Source of the DNA: Selenomonas sp. AE3005
Lineage (GTDB): Bacteria > Bacillota > Negativicutes > Selenomonadales > Selenomonadaceae
Length of the DNA: 64,000 nucleotides
Assembly (NCBI RefSeq): GCF_000686945.1
Contig: NZ_KK366040.1
Coordinates: forward strand, 62,001 to 126,000
Reading direction: 5' to 3'
A program made the translations under genes and the position numbers. Below, piece after piece: positions 50,205 to 59,215 of the stretch. Within the stretch, counting starts at the first letter, position 1, and each line of letters starts with the position of its first letter. The notes below the pieces were generated by a model. The model was not told the origin of the DNA. It was given only the letters and a program-made list of their open reading frames with translations, and made no database searches.

Positions 50205-51515
50205 ATGACCAATCAAGCAAATACAAAATCACGGCTGTCACGCCGTTCCTTTATCAAAGGTGCTGCCGGCCTGGGTGTCCTGGCTGCCGCCGGCTGTTTC
50301 CTGCCCCAGACCAGTTTTTTCCGCAGTGCCAAAAACAGCGCCATGGCTCTGACTGGTGACCTGCAGGCCATGTATCTGCGGCAGCTTATTACAGCCAATG
50401 CGGCCAACAGCCGCCGCATTATGTGGCAGTCTGACACCCCGCTGGAAAATCCCGGTATCGAATACCGGGGCAAAGACAGCAGCGACAGTCATACTGTAAC
50501 CGCCGCCCCAGCCTTTTTTACCGATGATGGCACGGAAAACCTCCAATATGATGCCCTGCTCACCGGCCTAAAGCCCGGCCAGAAATATGAATACCGTGTA
50601 ACCTGCAAACAGGGCGCCGGCGACTGGCACCCCTTGGCAACACCGCAGGAAGGTGCTGCCTCTTATAAGATGCTTGTGTTCCCCGACTCCCAGTCCAGCG
50701 ATTACAGCGACTGGGAAAAAACAGCCCAAAGCGCCTGGCAGCGCAATCCTGACGCCTGCGCTTTTATCAACATGGGCGATATTGTCGATAACGGCGAGGA
50801 CAGCACGCAATGGCATGCCTGGTTCAATGCCGTAAATGGTATGAAAGAAAACATTCCCTTTATCCCCTTGATGGGCAATCACGAAACCTACAATAAAGAC
50901 TGGAAGGTACGCCTCCCCGAGGCTTATCTGAATTATTTCCACACACCGGCAAACAACAGCCAGAACTTTGAACGCTACTATTATTCTTTTGACTACGGCG
51001 ATGTGCACTTCATCGTCCTCAACAGCCAGTGGGATGAAATCGAAGACTTCAAAGCCGGACTTAAGGAGGAACAAATCAGCTGGTTCCGGGAGGACGTCCA
51101 AAAATCTACCGCCAAGTGGAAAATCCTGCTGATTCATAAAGACGTGCTGCAATACCGGATTCATGGCCGCCCGGAACGAAAGGAAGGTATTTCTGACCTC
51201 GGAAAGACCTTTATGCCCCTCTGTGATGAACTGGGCATTGATGTCGTCTTTACCGCCCATCTGCACACCTACCGCAACCGCGGCCATCTGCAAAATCTCG
51301 CCCCCAGTGACAAGGGGCCGCTGTATATCCTCACAGGGGTAGCCGGCAATGTCCGCTATCCCGGCCTCTGGATTGACCATGCTTATGACAAGGTCACCGC
51401 CCCCCAGCCGGAAACTGACAACTACCTTACGCTCGAAGTCACGCCCGACCAGCTGACAGTAGCCTGTTTCCTGCCTGACGGCCAGGAAATTGACCGGGTC
51501 AGCGTCCGCAAATAA
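50205..51515 (+). CDS. Tat-exported metallophosphoesterase (purple acid phosphatase-like)
   Basis: This 436-residue protein has a Tat signal (SRRSFIKG with a following hydrophobic stretch, GLGVLAAAGCF), so it is exported folded. An N-terminal fibronectin-like domain (residues ~45-140) precedes the calcineurin-type phosphoesterase core with all metal motifs: MGDIVDNGED, PLMGNHETYN, LLIHKD and TAHLHTYRNR. This domain order resembles purple acid phosphatases. A cysteine at the end of the hydrophobic stretch might allow lipidation. The MerR-type promoter points to induction by a metal, oxidant or drug. It is divergent from purB and unlinked in function. Confidence 0.85.
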   Translation: MTNQANTKSRLSRRSFIKGAAGLGVLAAAGCFLPQTSFFRSAKNSAMALTGDLQAMYLRQLITANAANSRRIMWQSDTPLENPGIEYRGKDSSDSHTVTAAPAFFTDDGTENLQYDALLTGLKPGQKYEYRVTCKQGAGDWHPLATPQEGAASYKMLVFPDSQSSDYSDWEKTAQSAWQRNPDACAFINMGDIVDNGEDSTQWHAWFNAVNGMKENIPFIPLMGNHETYNKDWKVRLPEAYLNYFHTPANNSQNFERYYYSFDYGDVHFIVLNSQWDEIEDFKAGLKEEQISWFREDVQKSTAKWKILLIHKDVLQYRIHGRPERKEGISDLGKTFMPLCDELGIDVVFTAHLHTYRNRGHLQNLAPSDKGPLYILTGVAGNVRYPGLWIDHAYDKVTAPQPETDNYLTLEVTPDQLTVACFLPDGQEIDRVSVRK

Positions 51516-51618
51516 TTTTTTTGTAAACTTGTAAAAATACTATTGATTTTCATTCTCAGTTATGCTATATTATATTCAGGCTTTCGTTAAAGCTCTCCTA
51601 AAATATAATACACAGCAA

Positions 51619-51653
51619 AAAACCGGACGTACTGCTCATGCGTCCGGTTTTTT
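51619..51653 (+). terminator. Terminator past the metallophosphoesterase gene
   Basis: AAAACCGGACG (51619-51629) and CGTCCGGTTTT (51641-51651) form a perfect 11-bp stem followed by TTG. It lies about 100 bases past the phosphoesterase stop, before padR. Confidence 0.8.
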
Positions 51654-51733
51654 GTATCCTGTTATGTCCTTTTCGCTGTTTTATGCTATACTTATTAAGC
51701 TGATTATGACGAATGAAGGAATGAAATGGAAAC

Positions 51734-52279
51734 ATGGCTCAGAAAAACGTATTGCGCTATATAATATTAGGTCTGCTGGCCCAACAGGATTTGGCCGGCT
51801 GTGATATAAAGAAAATGTTTGAAGGAGAACTGGGAGATTTTTGGCATTCCAACCACAGCCAGATTTATCCGGAGCTGCGAAAAATGGAAACCGATGGCCT
51901 GATTGAATATCATACGGTACTGGTGGGCAAAAAACTGGAAAAAAAAGTCTATACCCTCACCGCTGCCGGGGAAGAATTGGTCAGCGACTGGCTGCATAAG
52001 CCGTTAAATCCCCTGCTCCCCACCCGGGACGAGTTCACCATGAAACTCTTTCTGCTTAATGACCGGGAATCGCCCCTGGTGCGCAAACTTTTCCGCGAGG
52101 AAATTGCCCGTCACGAAGAAAAATGTCTTTACCTGCAAAACCGCTGGCAGCTGCTCTTTCACAATGAGGCCGAACAAGCACAGCACTACGGCCATGCCTG
52201 CATTTTAAAGCATGCCATTGAACGTGAACAGGACCGCCTAAAATGGTTAAAAACTGAATATGCCAGCCTGACGCGGTAG
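51734..52279 (+). CDS. PadR-family transcriptional regulator
   Basis: This 181-residue regulator has the PadR winged helix at the N-terminus (YIILGLLAQQDLAGCDIKKM, SQIYPELRKMETDGLI) and a C-terminal helical dimer domain (LLNDRESPLVRKLFREEIAR, coiled). PadR proteins repress genes for detoxification or membrane stress, typically acting on neighbours. The nearest neighbours are a phosphoesterase and an exported protein; no efflux pump is here, so its target is unknown. Length fits the PadR-s1/Vir-type subfamily. Confidence 0.88.
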   Translation: MAQKNVLRYIILGLLAQQDLAGCDIKKMFEGELGDFWHSNHSQIYPELRKMETDGLIEYHTVLVGKKLEKKVYTLTAAGEELVSDWLHKPLNPLLPTRDEFTMKLFLLNDRESPLVRKLFREEIARHEEKCLYLQNRWQLLFHNEAEQAQHYGHACILKHAIEREQDRLKWLKTEYASLTR

Positions 52280-52305
52280 AAAATGATATTGCTGGCTTTA
52301 ATGCA

Positions 52306-52348
52306 AAAACGATGTGAAAATGCTTTAGTATTTGTCACATCGTTTTTT
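52306..52348 (+). terminator. Terminator of padR
   Basis: AAAACGATGTGA (52306-52317) pairs with TCACATCGTTTT (52335-52346) and a T run follows. It lies just before the second structured repeat. Confidence 0.75.
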
Positions 52349-52355
52349 ATTGCCC

Positions 52356-52956
52356 ATTGCAGTTTGACGGTCAATGCCTGCTTTATCTTATTTGTTACAG
52401 CTCAGTCGGGTGGAGGTGGTAATACTTTTCGCTGTTGCACTGAATGACCCACCAGCAAAATATAGACATTTCCAGTTACATGCGCCGGCAAGCAGTCGGC
52501 GCGATTGTTCAGCACAGTGTCCAGAGACTGTTGTTTGTGGGCCAGTCCTCACTACGTTCGGACAGTCGTTCCACTGCGAAAAGCATCACCACCTCCGCCC
52601 TAAGAAACGTCCGTATAAAATGATTCTTTCGCAGTGACAGGGAACAAGTACATCGATGTTCTTGTAACGGGAGCAACGGTTTCGTGGCAATTGCCCAGAC
52701 CGTTACTGGGGGCGAACGGGGGAGTGATTTTTATGCGGGGAGCGACTGCCTGCGCGCAGCGAAGGCCGGCACACTGTAGGCCATAGCTAAGCAACTACGC
52801 TGAAAGGAGCGCCGTTGGCCTGCCCGGCGCAGGTTACTGGACAGTTCTATTTTCCGAGGGGTGTCGTTCAGCGGAGGCAGAAAAATTACTCCCCCGTGAA
52901 CCCCAGGCACGCATGAACAGGATACTTTTATGCCCGAACTAATCAACAGGCTGTAA
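52356..52956 (+). repeat. ~600-bp structured non-coding repeat, copy 2
   Basis: This is the same element as near 46.6 kb, same orientation and almost the same length. Most internal stems are kept: GGGTGGAGGTGG pairs with CCACCTCCGCCC, the ACATCGATGT core palindrome survives with one mismatch in the arm, and both GCGCCG/CGGCGC hairpins are present. The best diverged stretches lie in loops or weak flanks. The terminal inverted repeat is poorer here. It ends six bases before the stop of the next gene. Confidence 0.75.
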
Positions 52957-52961
52957 TTTAC

Positions 52962-54134
52962 TCAGCTGTCCCCCGGTGCCATAATCAGTAGTACCGGCAG
53001 ATTGGAGGCTCCCGGGGGTGAGTATTCCAACGCAAAATAGCGATATGGTTTAAACCGGCCGATAAGCGCCAGTTCAAAATCCTTGGTCAGAATAGCATTT
53101 TTACCTGTGCGGGGCACCAAGTCCCCTGGGGTGTCAGTGCCAAAGTATAATCGTCCGGCAGGCGTATGTACCACACGGCTTTCCCGCCGTCCGGCCTCCA
53201 CTCTTACCGCACCGGCATAAGGGCCGCCCAAGGGAGTCAGCATGACTTTTACCGGCTGACTGCCTATAGTCGGCAATTCCAGACGATAAAGCACACCATA
53301 ATTGCCATAATTTATCACCCGGCTGCCATCAGTAGCATCGATACCCTGCTTATATGTGTCATAATAATCGTCGCCAATAGGAATATACACCGTGCCATCA
53401 CGCTCCGGTTCATAACTATGCCGGGCACGGAGCGTGCGGTTCATTCCCTTAAATGTGCCACGCAGGGCCACTTCATCTTTAGGTAAAATCCGGGCGCGCT
53501 GCACAAAATCCACGGGATTCCCCGGCGCAGGACAAAAAACCACCGTCACCCTGACTGGTTCCGTGGTGAAAATATCATACATACCTAAAGCCAGTTCCTT
53601 GGGCTCCAGCAGTTCCACGCCCATCAGGGGATTCAGTAAATTTCGGCTGCCGGCCTCTAGGGGAATTTTTCCCACGGGCTGGGGTATGCGCATATAACCG
53701 ATTTGTGTTTCCTTGCCTACGTGAAAATAGTTGGCACTTGGCTCCGGCATAGCTGAACGCTCCACGCTTACCTGCGTGCGCCGTGTCCCCAGATTTTCCA
53801 GAACCACGGCCAGCTTTCCCGGTCTGTCCGTCACATTAACATGATAGTAAAAAATACGCGCCTCGCCCCGTATCACATCACTATACAGGATTCCATACTC
53901 ACCCACATATTCCGGACTGTCAGAAAGCAGCAAAACGCCGCCGGAATCGTGTGCTGTCACCGGCCAGGGGCTCATCAGCTGCACGCCGGCCAGCCCTTTG
54001 GCCACCCTTGCCTGCGCTTGCTGCTGTTGTTCGCGCAGCTGCTGCAGATGCATATGTCTGGCCGCTGCCCCCCCTGTCAAGGCCAATTCCAGCCCCAGGA
54101 CCAGCGTCAGTACTATCAAGCCGCGTATATGCAT
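52962..54134 (-). CDS. Exported protein of unknown function
   Basis: I do not recognise this 390-residue protein. It has a signal-peptide-like N-terminus (GLIVLTLVLGLELALTGGAA), a basic, glutamine-rich coiled stretch (QLREQQQQAQARVAKGL), and then beta-rich sequence with many short alternating strands (YDIFTTEPVRVTVVFCPAPG, GVLYRLELPTIGSQPVKVML, YFALEYSPPGASNLPVLLIM). I start it at ATG 54134, behind GGGGGG; the longer frame begins further up. It may be a periplasmic or surface beta-sandwich protein. No neighbour gives a hint; it stands alone between the structured repeat and a divergent dehydrogenase gene. Confidence 0.55.
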   Translation of the reverse strand: MHIRGLIVLTLVLGLELALTGGAAARHMHLQQLREQQQQAQARVAKGLAGVQLMSPWPVTAHDSGGVLLLSDSPEYVGEYGILYSDVIRGEARIFYYHVNVTDRPGKLAVVLENLGTRRTQVSVERSAMPEPSANYFHVGKETQIGYMRIPQPVGKIPLEAGSRNLLNPLMGVELLEPKELALGMYDIFTTEPVRVTVVFCPAPGNPVDFVQRARILPKDEVALRGTFKGMNRTLRARHSYEPERDGTVYIPIGDDYYDTYKQGIDATDGSRVINYGNYGVLYRLELPTIGSQPVKVMLTPLGGPYAGAVRVEAGRRESRVVHTPAGRLYFGTDTPGDLVPRTGKNAILTKDFELALIGRFKPYRYFALEYSPPGASNLPVLLIMAPGDS

Positions 54135-54284
54135 TCCCCAATCCCCCCTTTTATTCCCTGTATTCTCCACCAGCCCCCAAAGTCCTGCGCTGATTTTTCC
54201 CTGCGTCCTTGGCAGGAAAATCACAACTAATGGCTAATACATGCACTATGATGTGATAAAAGATAATTTTATGGAGGGAAAAGC

Positions 54285-55469
54285 ATGCAGTCATTTAACT
54301 TTAAAGTGCCCACAGAAATCGTCTTTGGCCGGGGCGCCGAGGATAAGGCCGCCGAAAAACTGGCCGCTTATAACGCCCACCGGGTATTCATTGTCTACGG
54401 CGGCGGCAGTGTGGTAAAAAGCGGCCTGCTGGGAAAAATCGAAACCTCCCTGCAAGCAGCCGGTATGTTCACCCAGGCCAAAGGCGGCGTCCAGCCTAAT
54501 CCCCGCCTCAGCTGGGTACGGGAGGCCGTAAAGGAGGCCATCGCCTGTAAAGCTGACTTTATCCTGGCCATCGGCGGTGGCAGCGTCATTGACTCCGCCA
54601 AGGCTGTAGCGCATGGCACCGCTAACCCCGACATTGATGTCTGGTCATTTTGGAATGGTACAGTAAAACTGGAACGCAGTCTGCCCGTAGGGGCCGTGCT
54701 GACCTTATCTGCTGCCGGCAGTGAAACGAGTGATTCTGCGGTCATCACCAATGAAGAAACCGGCAAAAAAGCCGGCCTCAACACGCCATTCAACCGCCCG
54801 GTACTGGCCTTTATGAATCCGGAACTGACCTATACTATCCCGAAAAAGCAGCTTATCTGCGGTACTTCCGATATTCTCATGCACACCTTGGAACGGTATT
54901 TTACCAGCGTCAAGGCCGAAAACGCCCTGACGGACAGAATTGCCGAGGCCCTGATGGTGACGGTAATCAACGCCACGCACAAAGCTATCAAGGATCAGAC
55001 CGATTACGACGCCATGAGCGAAATCATGTGGGCTGGCAGCGTATCCCACTGCGGTCTGACAGAGCTGGGGCGCTGCAAGGACTTTGCCTGCCATAAGCTC
55101 GGCCATGAGCTTTCCGGCCGTTTCGATGTCACCCACGGGGCCAGCCTGACAGCTGTCTGGGGCGCCTGGGCTCATTACGTCTATCAGGACGATATCCCCC
55201 GCTTTGCCCTCTTTGCTGAAAAAGTCTGGGGTATCACGGACGGAACGGAGGCCGAACGCGCCTTGGCCGGTATCGAAAAGACCGTGGCTTACTTTAAGGA
55301 AATCGGCATGCCCGTAAACTTTACCGAACTGGGGATTGGCGTGCAAAGCGCAGAAGTTATAGAAGAACTGGCTGACTCCTGCACAGCCGGCGGCACCAAA
55401 GTTGTGGCCAATTTCCACCCCATTGACAAACAGACCGCCATCGCCATCTACCAGCTGGCCAACAAATAA
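54285..55469 (+). CDS. Iron-containing alcohol dehydrogenase, BdhA/YqhD type
   Basis: This 394-residue NADPH-type dehydrogenase reduces aldehydes or oxidises alcohols. It has the N-terminal FNFKVPTEIVFGRGAEDKAA, the nucleotide-binding GGGSVIDSAKAVAHG, SAAGSETSDSAVITN, and iron-ligand stretches with DILMHTLERYF, HKLGHELSGRFDVTHGASL (histidine ligands), typical of the YqhD/butanol dehydrogenase group rather than the AdhE or glycerol group. Length is normal. It is followed by an acyl-CoA synthetase with its own promoter; a link through aldehyde or alcohol metabolism is possible but not shown. Confidence 0.93.
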   Translation: MQSFNFKVPTEIVFGRGAEDKAAEKLAAYNAHRVFIVYGGGSVVKSGLLGKIETSLQAAGMFTQAKGGVQPNPRLSWVREAVKEAIACKADFILAIGGGSVIDSAKAVAHGTANPDIDVWSFWNGTVKLERSLPVGAVLTLSAAGSETSDSAVITNEETGKKAGLNTPFNRPVLAFMNPELTYTIPKKQLICGTSDILMHTLERYFTSVKAENALTDRIAEALMVTVINATHKAIKDQTDYDAMSEIMWAGSVSHCGLTELGRCKDFACHKLGHELSGRFDVTHGASLTAVWGAWAHYVYQDDIPRFALFAEKVWGITDGTEAERALAGIEKTVAYFKEIGMPVNFTELGIGVQSAEVIEELADSCTAGGTKVVANFHPIDKQTAIAIYQLANK

Positions 55470-55474
55470 ATCTC

Positions 55475-55503
55475 TTTACATTTTTTATGACCTGGTATAA
55501 AAT
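55475..55503 (+). promoter_or_regulatory. Candidate promoter of the acyl-CoA synthetase gene
   Basis: TTTACA (55475-55480) and TAAAAT (55498-55503) are 17 bases apart, starting 6 bases after the dehydrogenase stop and about 55 bases before the synthetase start. Confidence 0.5.
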
Positions 55504-55556
55504 TTGTCTTGTATGAGCTAATTTACGTAGTTTATAAAAAAGAAAGAGGTAACATC

Positions 55557-57047
55557 ATGTTTGTTCATGAATTGATTTTACAGGGAAAACCTGAGGCTAT
55601 GGCCATTGTGGACCATGAACGCCGCTTTACCTATAAAGAAACCCAGCAGGCTGTGAACAACTGCCGCAACCGGCTTTACGCCGCCGGTGTCCGCGAAGGC
55701 GACCGCGTGGGTATCTTCTCCCGCAACAGCGCTGATTTCGTCTTTGCCTATATGGGGGCCACGTCTTTGGGTGCCATTGCCGTGCCCATCAACTTCCAGC
55801 TCAGCAACCGCGAAATTGCCTACATCATCAAGGATTCCGGGATTCGCGTCCTGCTGACCTATCAGCCGTTGAATCTGGTGGACGCCCTGGCTGCCCTGCG
55901 CTGCGATTTGAAGGTCACACAGTACGATATCAAGACTATGTCCAAGGCCAACAAGAAAATTGCCGATGCACCGGCGCTGAGTGCAGACTTCGACGAACAT
56001 AAGCCCTGCGCCACCATCTACACCTCCGGCACTACCGGCAACCCCAAAGGGGCCGTGCTCTCCCATCGCAATCTCGTAGCCAACTGCGAGCAGATGCGCG
56101 ATAACGGCATGGGCTGTAAGGCCGAACACAACGTCCTCTGCGTACTGCCGATGTACCACGCTTTCGGCTGGACCTGCTCCGCCCTCTATTCCTTCTTCTG
56201 CGGCGCTACGGTGGTAATTCTCGACTCCTTCACGCCGAAGGAAACCATCGCTGTAATCCGCGAAGAAAAGGTCACTGACCTCTACATCGTGCCCTCTATC
56301 TGCAGCCTGCTGACCAAACTGGCCACCACCGAGGACATGAAACCCCTGCGCCTCGTAGTCAGCGGCGGCACTACCCTGCCCCTGCAGATTCAGCAGGACT
56401 TCATCAAGAAATTCGGCGTAGATATCTGCGAAGGCTATGGCCTGTCCGAAACCAGTCCGGTTGTCACCATGAATCCGCCCGAAAAGCCCATCGTCGGCTC
56501 CTGCGGCAAAATTGTCCCGGGCATTGAATGGAAACTCATTGACGCCGAAGGCAAGTCTGTACCACAGGGCGAGGCCGGCGAACTTATCGTCAAGGGCGAA
56601 AACATCATGCTGGGTTATTGGAATCTGCCCGATGTTACCCAGGACGCCATGCGCGGCGGCTGGTTCCACACCGGCGACGTAGCCCGGGCTGACGCCGAAG
56701 GCTATATCTACATCGTGGACCGCATTAAGGACATGATTATCAGCATGGGGGAAAACATTTACCCCCGCGAAGTTGAAGAACTCGTTTACCAGTTCCCCGG
56801 CATCTTTGAGGCCGCTGTTATCGGTATTGATGACAAACTGCGCGGTCAGGCTGGTGCTTGTTTCTACAGCACCCATGACGGTCAAGACATCAACGTCCGC
56901 GAACTCAAAAAATTCCTGCAGGCTAACCTCGCCCTCTACAAGATTCCGCGCGAATTCCACCTCATGGAAAAACTGCCCCGTACCTCTACGGGAAAAATCG
57001 CCAAGCGCATGATTCTTGAGGAATTTCAAAAAGCCAAAAACAAATAA
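55557..57047 (+). CDS. AMP-forming acyl-CoA synthetase/ligase
   Basis: This 496-residue enzyme of the ANL superfamily activates a carboxylic acid with ATP and CoA. The P-loop-like TIYTSGTTGNPKGAVLSHRN, the GYGLSETSPVVTMNPP motif, the ATP/ribose site in GWFHTGDVARADAEGYIYIVD, and the hinge with the C-terminal lysine (LPRTSTGKIAKRMI) are all present. Overall it resembles medium/long-chain fatty acyl-CoA ligases or o-succinylbenzoate-type ligases; the substrate is not determined. ATG 55557 is chosen for its AGAGGT site, instead of the longer frame starting at 55509. Confidence 0.9.
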   Translation: MFVHELILQGKPEAMAIVDHERRFTYKETQQAVNNCRNRLYAAGVREGDRVGIFSRNSADFVFAYMGATSLGAIAVPINFQLSNREIAYIIKDSGIRVLLTYQPLNLVDALAALRCDLKVTQYDIKTMSKANKKIADAPALSADFDEHKPCATIYTSGTTGNPKGAVLSHRNLVANCEQMRDNGMGCKAEHNVLCVLPMYHAFGWTCSALYSFFCGATVVILDSFTPKETIAVIREEKVTDLYIVPSICSLLTKLATTEDMKPLRLVVSGGTTLPLQIQQDFIKKFGVDICEGYGLSETSPVVTMNPPEKPIVGSCGKIVPGIEWKLIDAEGKSVPQGEAGELIVKGENIMLGYWNLPDVTQDAMRGGWFHTGDVARADAEGYIYIVDRIKDMIISMGENIYPREVEELVYQFPGIFEAAVIGIDDKLRGQAGACFYSTHDGQDINVRELKKFLQANLALYKIPREFHLMEKLPRTSTGKIAKRMILEEFQKAKNK

Positions 57048-57080
57048 CGGACGCCTTAATATCCCCATATAAGCCACCCC

Positions 57081-57109
57081 TTTACCAATCAATTCATAAG
57101 TGCTAAAAT
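57081..57109 (+). promoter_or_regulatory. Candidate promoter of the pan operon
   Basis: TTTACC (57081-57086) and TAAAAT (57104-57109) have a 17-base spacer, in the ~320-base gap before the panS-like gene. A transcript from here would carry the whole structured leader. Confidence 0.4.
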
Positions 57110-57155
57110 ATGACTCATGGCAAAAGATGACATCATTGCTGTGAGTCATACTTTT
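57110..57155 (+). terminator. Hairpin past the acyl-CoA synthetase gene
   Basis: ATGACTCA (57110-57117) pairs with TGAGTCAT (57142-57149), with inner GGCAA/TTGC pairing, and ACTTTT follows. It may be the terminator of the synthetase gene, or the first stem of the pan leader if transcription starts at the TTTACC/TAAAAT promoter just before it. Confidence 0.5.
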
Positions 57156-57183
57156 ATGAACTGGATTTATCTTAAGGCATAAA

Positions 57184-57329
57184 GGAAACTGCCCGGATTG
57201 TCAGAAACCGGGACAGCTTTAGAGGATATGCTCTATTAAGGTTACTTTCCGTACAATCAGTAAATAACAAGGCTGTGAAAGCATCTTTGCCGTTCTCAGG
57301 GAGAGCGTGCGTGCTTTACAGCCTTTTTC
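57184..57329 (+). promoter_or_regulatory. Structured leader with terminator ahead of panS-panC-panD
   Basis: The 5' part can fold as a three-way junction: outer GGAAA/TTTCC (57184-57188 with 57246-57250) encloses CCCGG/CCGGG (57192-57196 with 57208-57212) and AGAG/CTCT (57221-57224 with 57231-57234). An intrinsic terminator follows, AAGGCTGTGAAAGCA (57269-57283) with TGCTTTACAGCCTT (57312-57325), then TTTCTTTT. This is the layout of a transcriptional riboswitch or attenuator. I do not recognise a known riboswitch class. Confidence 0.4.
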
Positions 57330-57369
57330 TTTTGCCTAAAAATTTCATTTCTTTTTAGGAGGTTTTTTT

Positions 57370-58326
57370 GTGCAAAAAATCATCAAAAAACTTGTCGACA
57401 ATCTCGCGCTGCTCGTAATCGCTATCGGCGTTCTGGGTGCCTGGCGCCCGGAAACGCTGACCTGGGTAGGGCCTTATGTGTCCTGGATGCTGGGCATTGT
57501 CATGTTCGGTATGGGCATGACGCTCAAAGTCGAGGACTTCCAGCGCGTACTCAGCCATCCCAAAGAAGTGGCCATCGGCGTAGGCGCCCAGTTCGTCATT
57601 ATGCCGCTCGTAGCACTGGCTCTGGTCAAGCTCTTTGCCCTGCCGCCGGAACTGGCTATCGGCGTTATCCTCGTAGGCACCTGCCCCGGCGGTACGGCGT
57701 CCAATGTTATCGCCTATCTGGCCCGCGGTGATGTGGCGCTCTCCGTCTCCATGACGATGACCACCACGCTGCTGGCTCCTATCGTAACGCCGGCCCTTAC
57801 CTATTTCCTCGCCGGCGCCTGGATTGATATCTCCTTCACGGCCATGATGATTTCCATTGCCCAGATGGTACTGGCACCGGTAATCCTCGGCCTGCTGGTT
57901 CACCACTTCATGGCTGACACGGCACAGAAAATCATGCCGGCCATGCCGCTGGTATCAGTAATCTGCATCGTACTGCTGGTCGGCTGCGTAGTAGCACTTT
58001 CCGCCAGCAAACTGGCAGCCGTCGGTCTGACCATGGCTGCCATCGTCATTCTGCACAACGCCTTTGGTCTGGCCTTAGGCTTTACCGCCGCCAAATTACT
58101 GCGCCTGGACAGCCGCAAAGCCCGTACTGTCGCCATTGAAGTCGGCATGCAGAACTCCGGTATGGCTGCCAGCCTGGCCGTTATGTACTTTAACCCGGCC
58201 GCAGCGCTGCCCGGTGCCATCTTCAGCGTCTGGCACAATGTTTCCGGCTCCCTCGTGGCCAACTTCTGCGTACGCCGGGACAATCGCGAGTCGCAGGAAG
58301 AACCTGCCCCTGCTTATAACCAGTAA
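57370..58326 (+). CDS. panS: BASS-family transporter, PanS-like
   Basis: This 318-residue membrane protein is of the bile acid:sodium symporter (BASS) family, with about ten hydrophobic segments, for example ALLVIAIGVLGAWRPETL and MLGIVMFGMGMTLKVEDF, GVILVGTCPGGTASNVIAYL (the family GTCPGG motif) and AIEVGMQNSGMAASLAVMYF. PanS of Salmonella is a BASS transporter for ketopantoate or pantoate, and standing directly before panC and panD argues for that role here. The start is GTG 57370, seven bases after AGGAGG. The gap to panC is only 12 bases. Confidence 0.78.
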   Translation: MQKIIKKLVDNLALLVIAIGVLGAWRPETLTWVGPYVSWMLGIVMFGMGMTLKVEDFQRVLSHPKEVAIGVGAQFVIMPLVALALVKLFALPPELAIGVILVGTCPGGTASNVIAYLARGDVALSVSMTMTTTLLAPIVTPALTYFLAGAWIDISFTAMMISIAQMVLAPVILGLLVHHFMADTAQKIMPAMPLVSVICIVLLVGCVVALSASKLAAVGLTMAAIVILHNAFGLALGFTAAKLLRLDSRKARTVAIEVGMQNSGMAASLAVMYFNPAAALPGAIFSVWHNVSGSLVANFCVRRDNRESQEEPAPAYNQ

Positions 58327-58338
58327 GGAGAATACACT

Positions 58339-59187
58339 ATGAAAATTTTAACAACTATCAAAGACATCAAAGCCTACGCGGCGGCCTGCAAAGCCCAGGG
58401 CAAAACCATCGGCCTCGTGCCCACCATGGGTGCCCTGCATGAAGGCCATCTGACGCTGATGCGTGCGGCCAAAGAAAAATGCGATATCGTCATCGCCTCG
58501 GTATTCGTCAATCCCACCCAGTTTGGCCCCAACGAGGATTATGACGCCTATCCCCGTCAGTTTGCCGCTGACTGTGAAAAATTAGAAAGTGTCAATATTG
58601 ATGCCGTGTTCCATCCGGAACCGGCTGAGATGTACCCGGAAGGCTACTGCACCTTTGTCAACGTAGATGGGGATATCACGCACAAACTCTGCGGTGCCCA
58701 GCGCCCCGGCCATTTCCGCGGCGTTGCTACGGTCGTAACAAAACTCATCAATCTGGCGCGCGCTGACGAGGCCTTCTTTGGCCAGAAAGACGCCCAGCAG
58801 GTAACGGTTATCCGCCGCTTTGTCGAAGACCTCAACATCAACGTACACATCAACATGGTGCCCATTGCCCGGGAAGAAAGCGGCCTCGCCCGCAGCTCAC
58901 GCAACAGCTACCTGTCAGCCGAAGAAAAAACTGCTGCTCTCGTCCTCTCCCGGAGCCTGCAGCAGGCTAAAGCCGCCTATACGCAAGGGGAAACAGATGT
59001 AGCGGCCCTGGAAAATATCGTCAAGGCTGAGCTGACCAAAGAACCAATGGCCAGCATTGACTATGTCAAGGCCTATGCCTATCCGTCCCTCAAACCGCTG
59101 ACCAAAGTCAGCGAAGACACGCTGCTGGCCATTGCCGTAAGAATCGGCAAGACGCGCCTGATTGATAACGTAATACTCACAGCCTGA
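58339..59187 (+). CDS. panC: Pantothenate synthetase
   Basis: PanC joins pantoate and beta-alanine with ATP to make pantothenate. The 282-residue protein has [20 protein letters not shown] near residue 25, [20 protein letters not shown], the [15 protein letters not shown] and [19 protein letters not shown] motifs, and the [22 protein letters not shown]-binding loop. Length is normal. It is followed by panD, its beta-alanine source, with a 28-base gap. No panB is in the window. Confidence 0.97.
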   Translation: MKILTTIKDIKAYAAACKAQGKTIGLVPTMGALHEGHLTLMRAAKEKCDIVIASVFVNPTQFGPNEDYDAYPRQFAADCEKLESVNIDAVFHPEPAEMYPEGYCTFVNVDGDITHKLCGAQRPGHFRGVATVVTKLINLARADEAFFGQKDAQQVTVIRRFVEDLNINVHINMVPIAREESGLARSSRNSYLSAEEKTAALVLSRSLQQAKAAYTQGETDVAALENIVKAELTKEPMASIDYVKAYAYPSLKPLTKVSEDTLLAIAVRIGKTRLIDNVILTA

Positions 59188-59215
59188 GTTACTAGTAAGA
59201 AAGGACACACCAACA

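Noticed and set aside
55578-57149. A 523-codon minus-strand open frame over the acyl-CoA synthetase gene
   Set aside because: It is the antisense shadow of a well-supported enzyme gene, with no ribosome site or domain.
57184-57250. Assignment of the pan leader to a known riboswitch class (purine, TPP, SAM, ZTP or T-box)
   Set aside because: None of the conserved core sequences of those classes is present; only a generic three-way-junction fold can be drawn.
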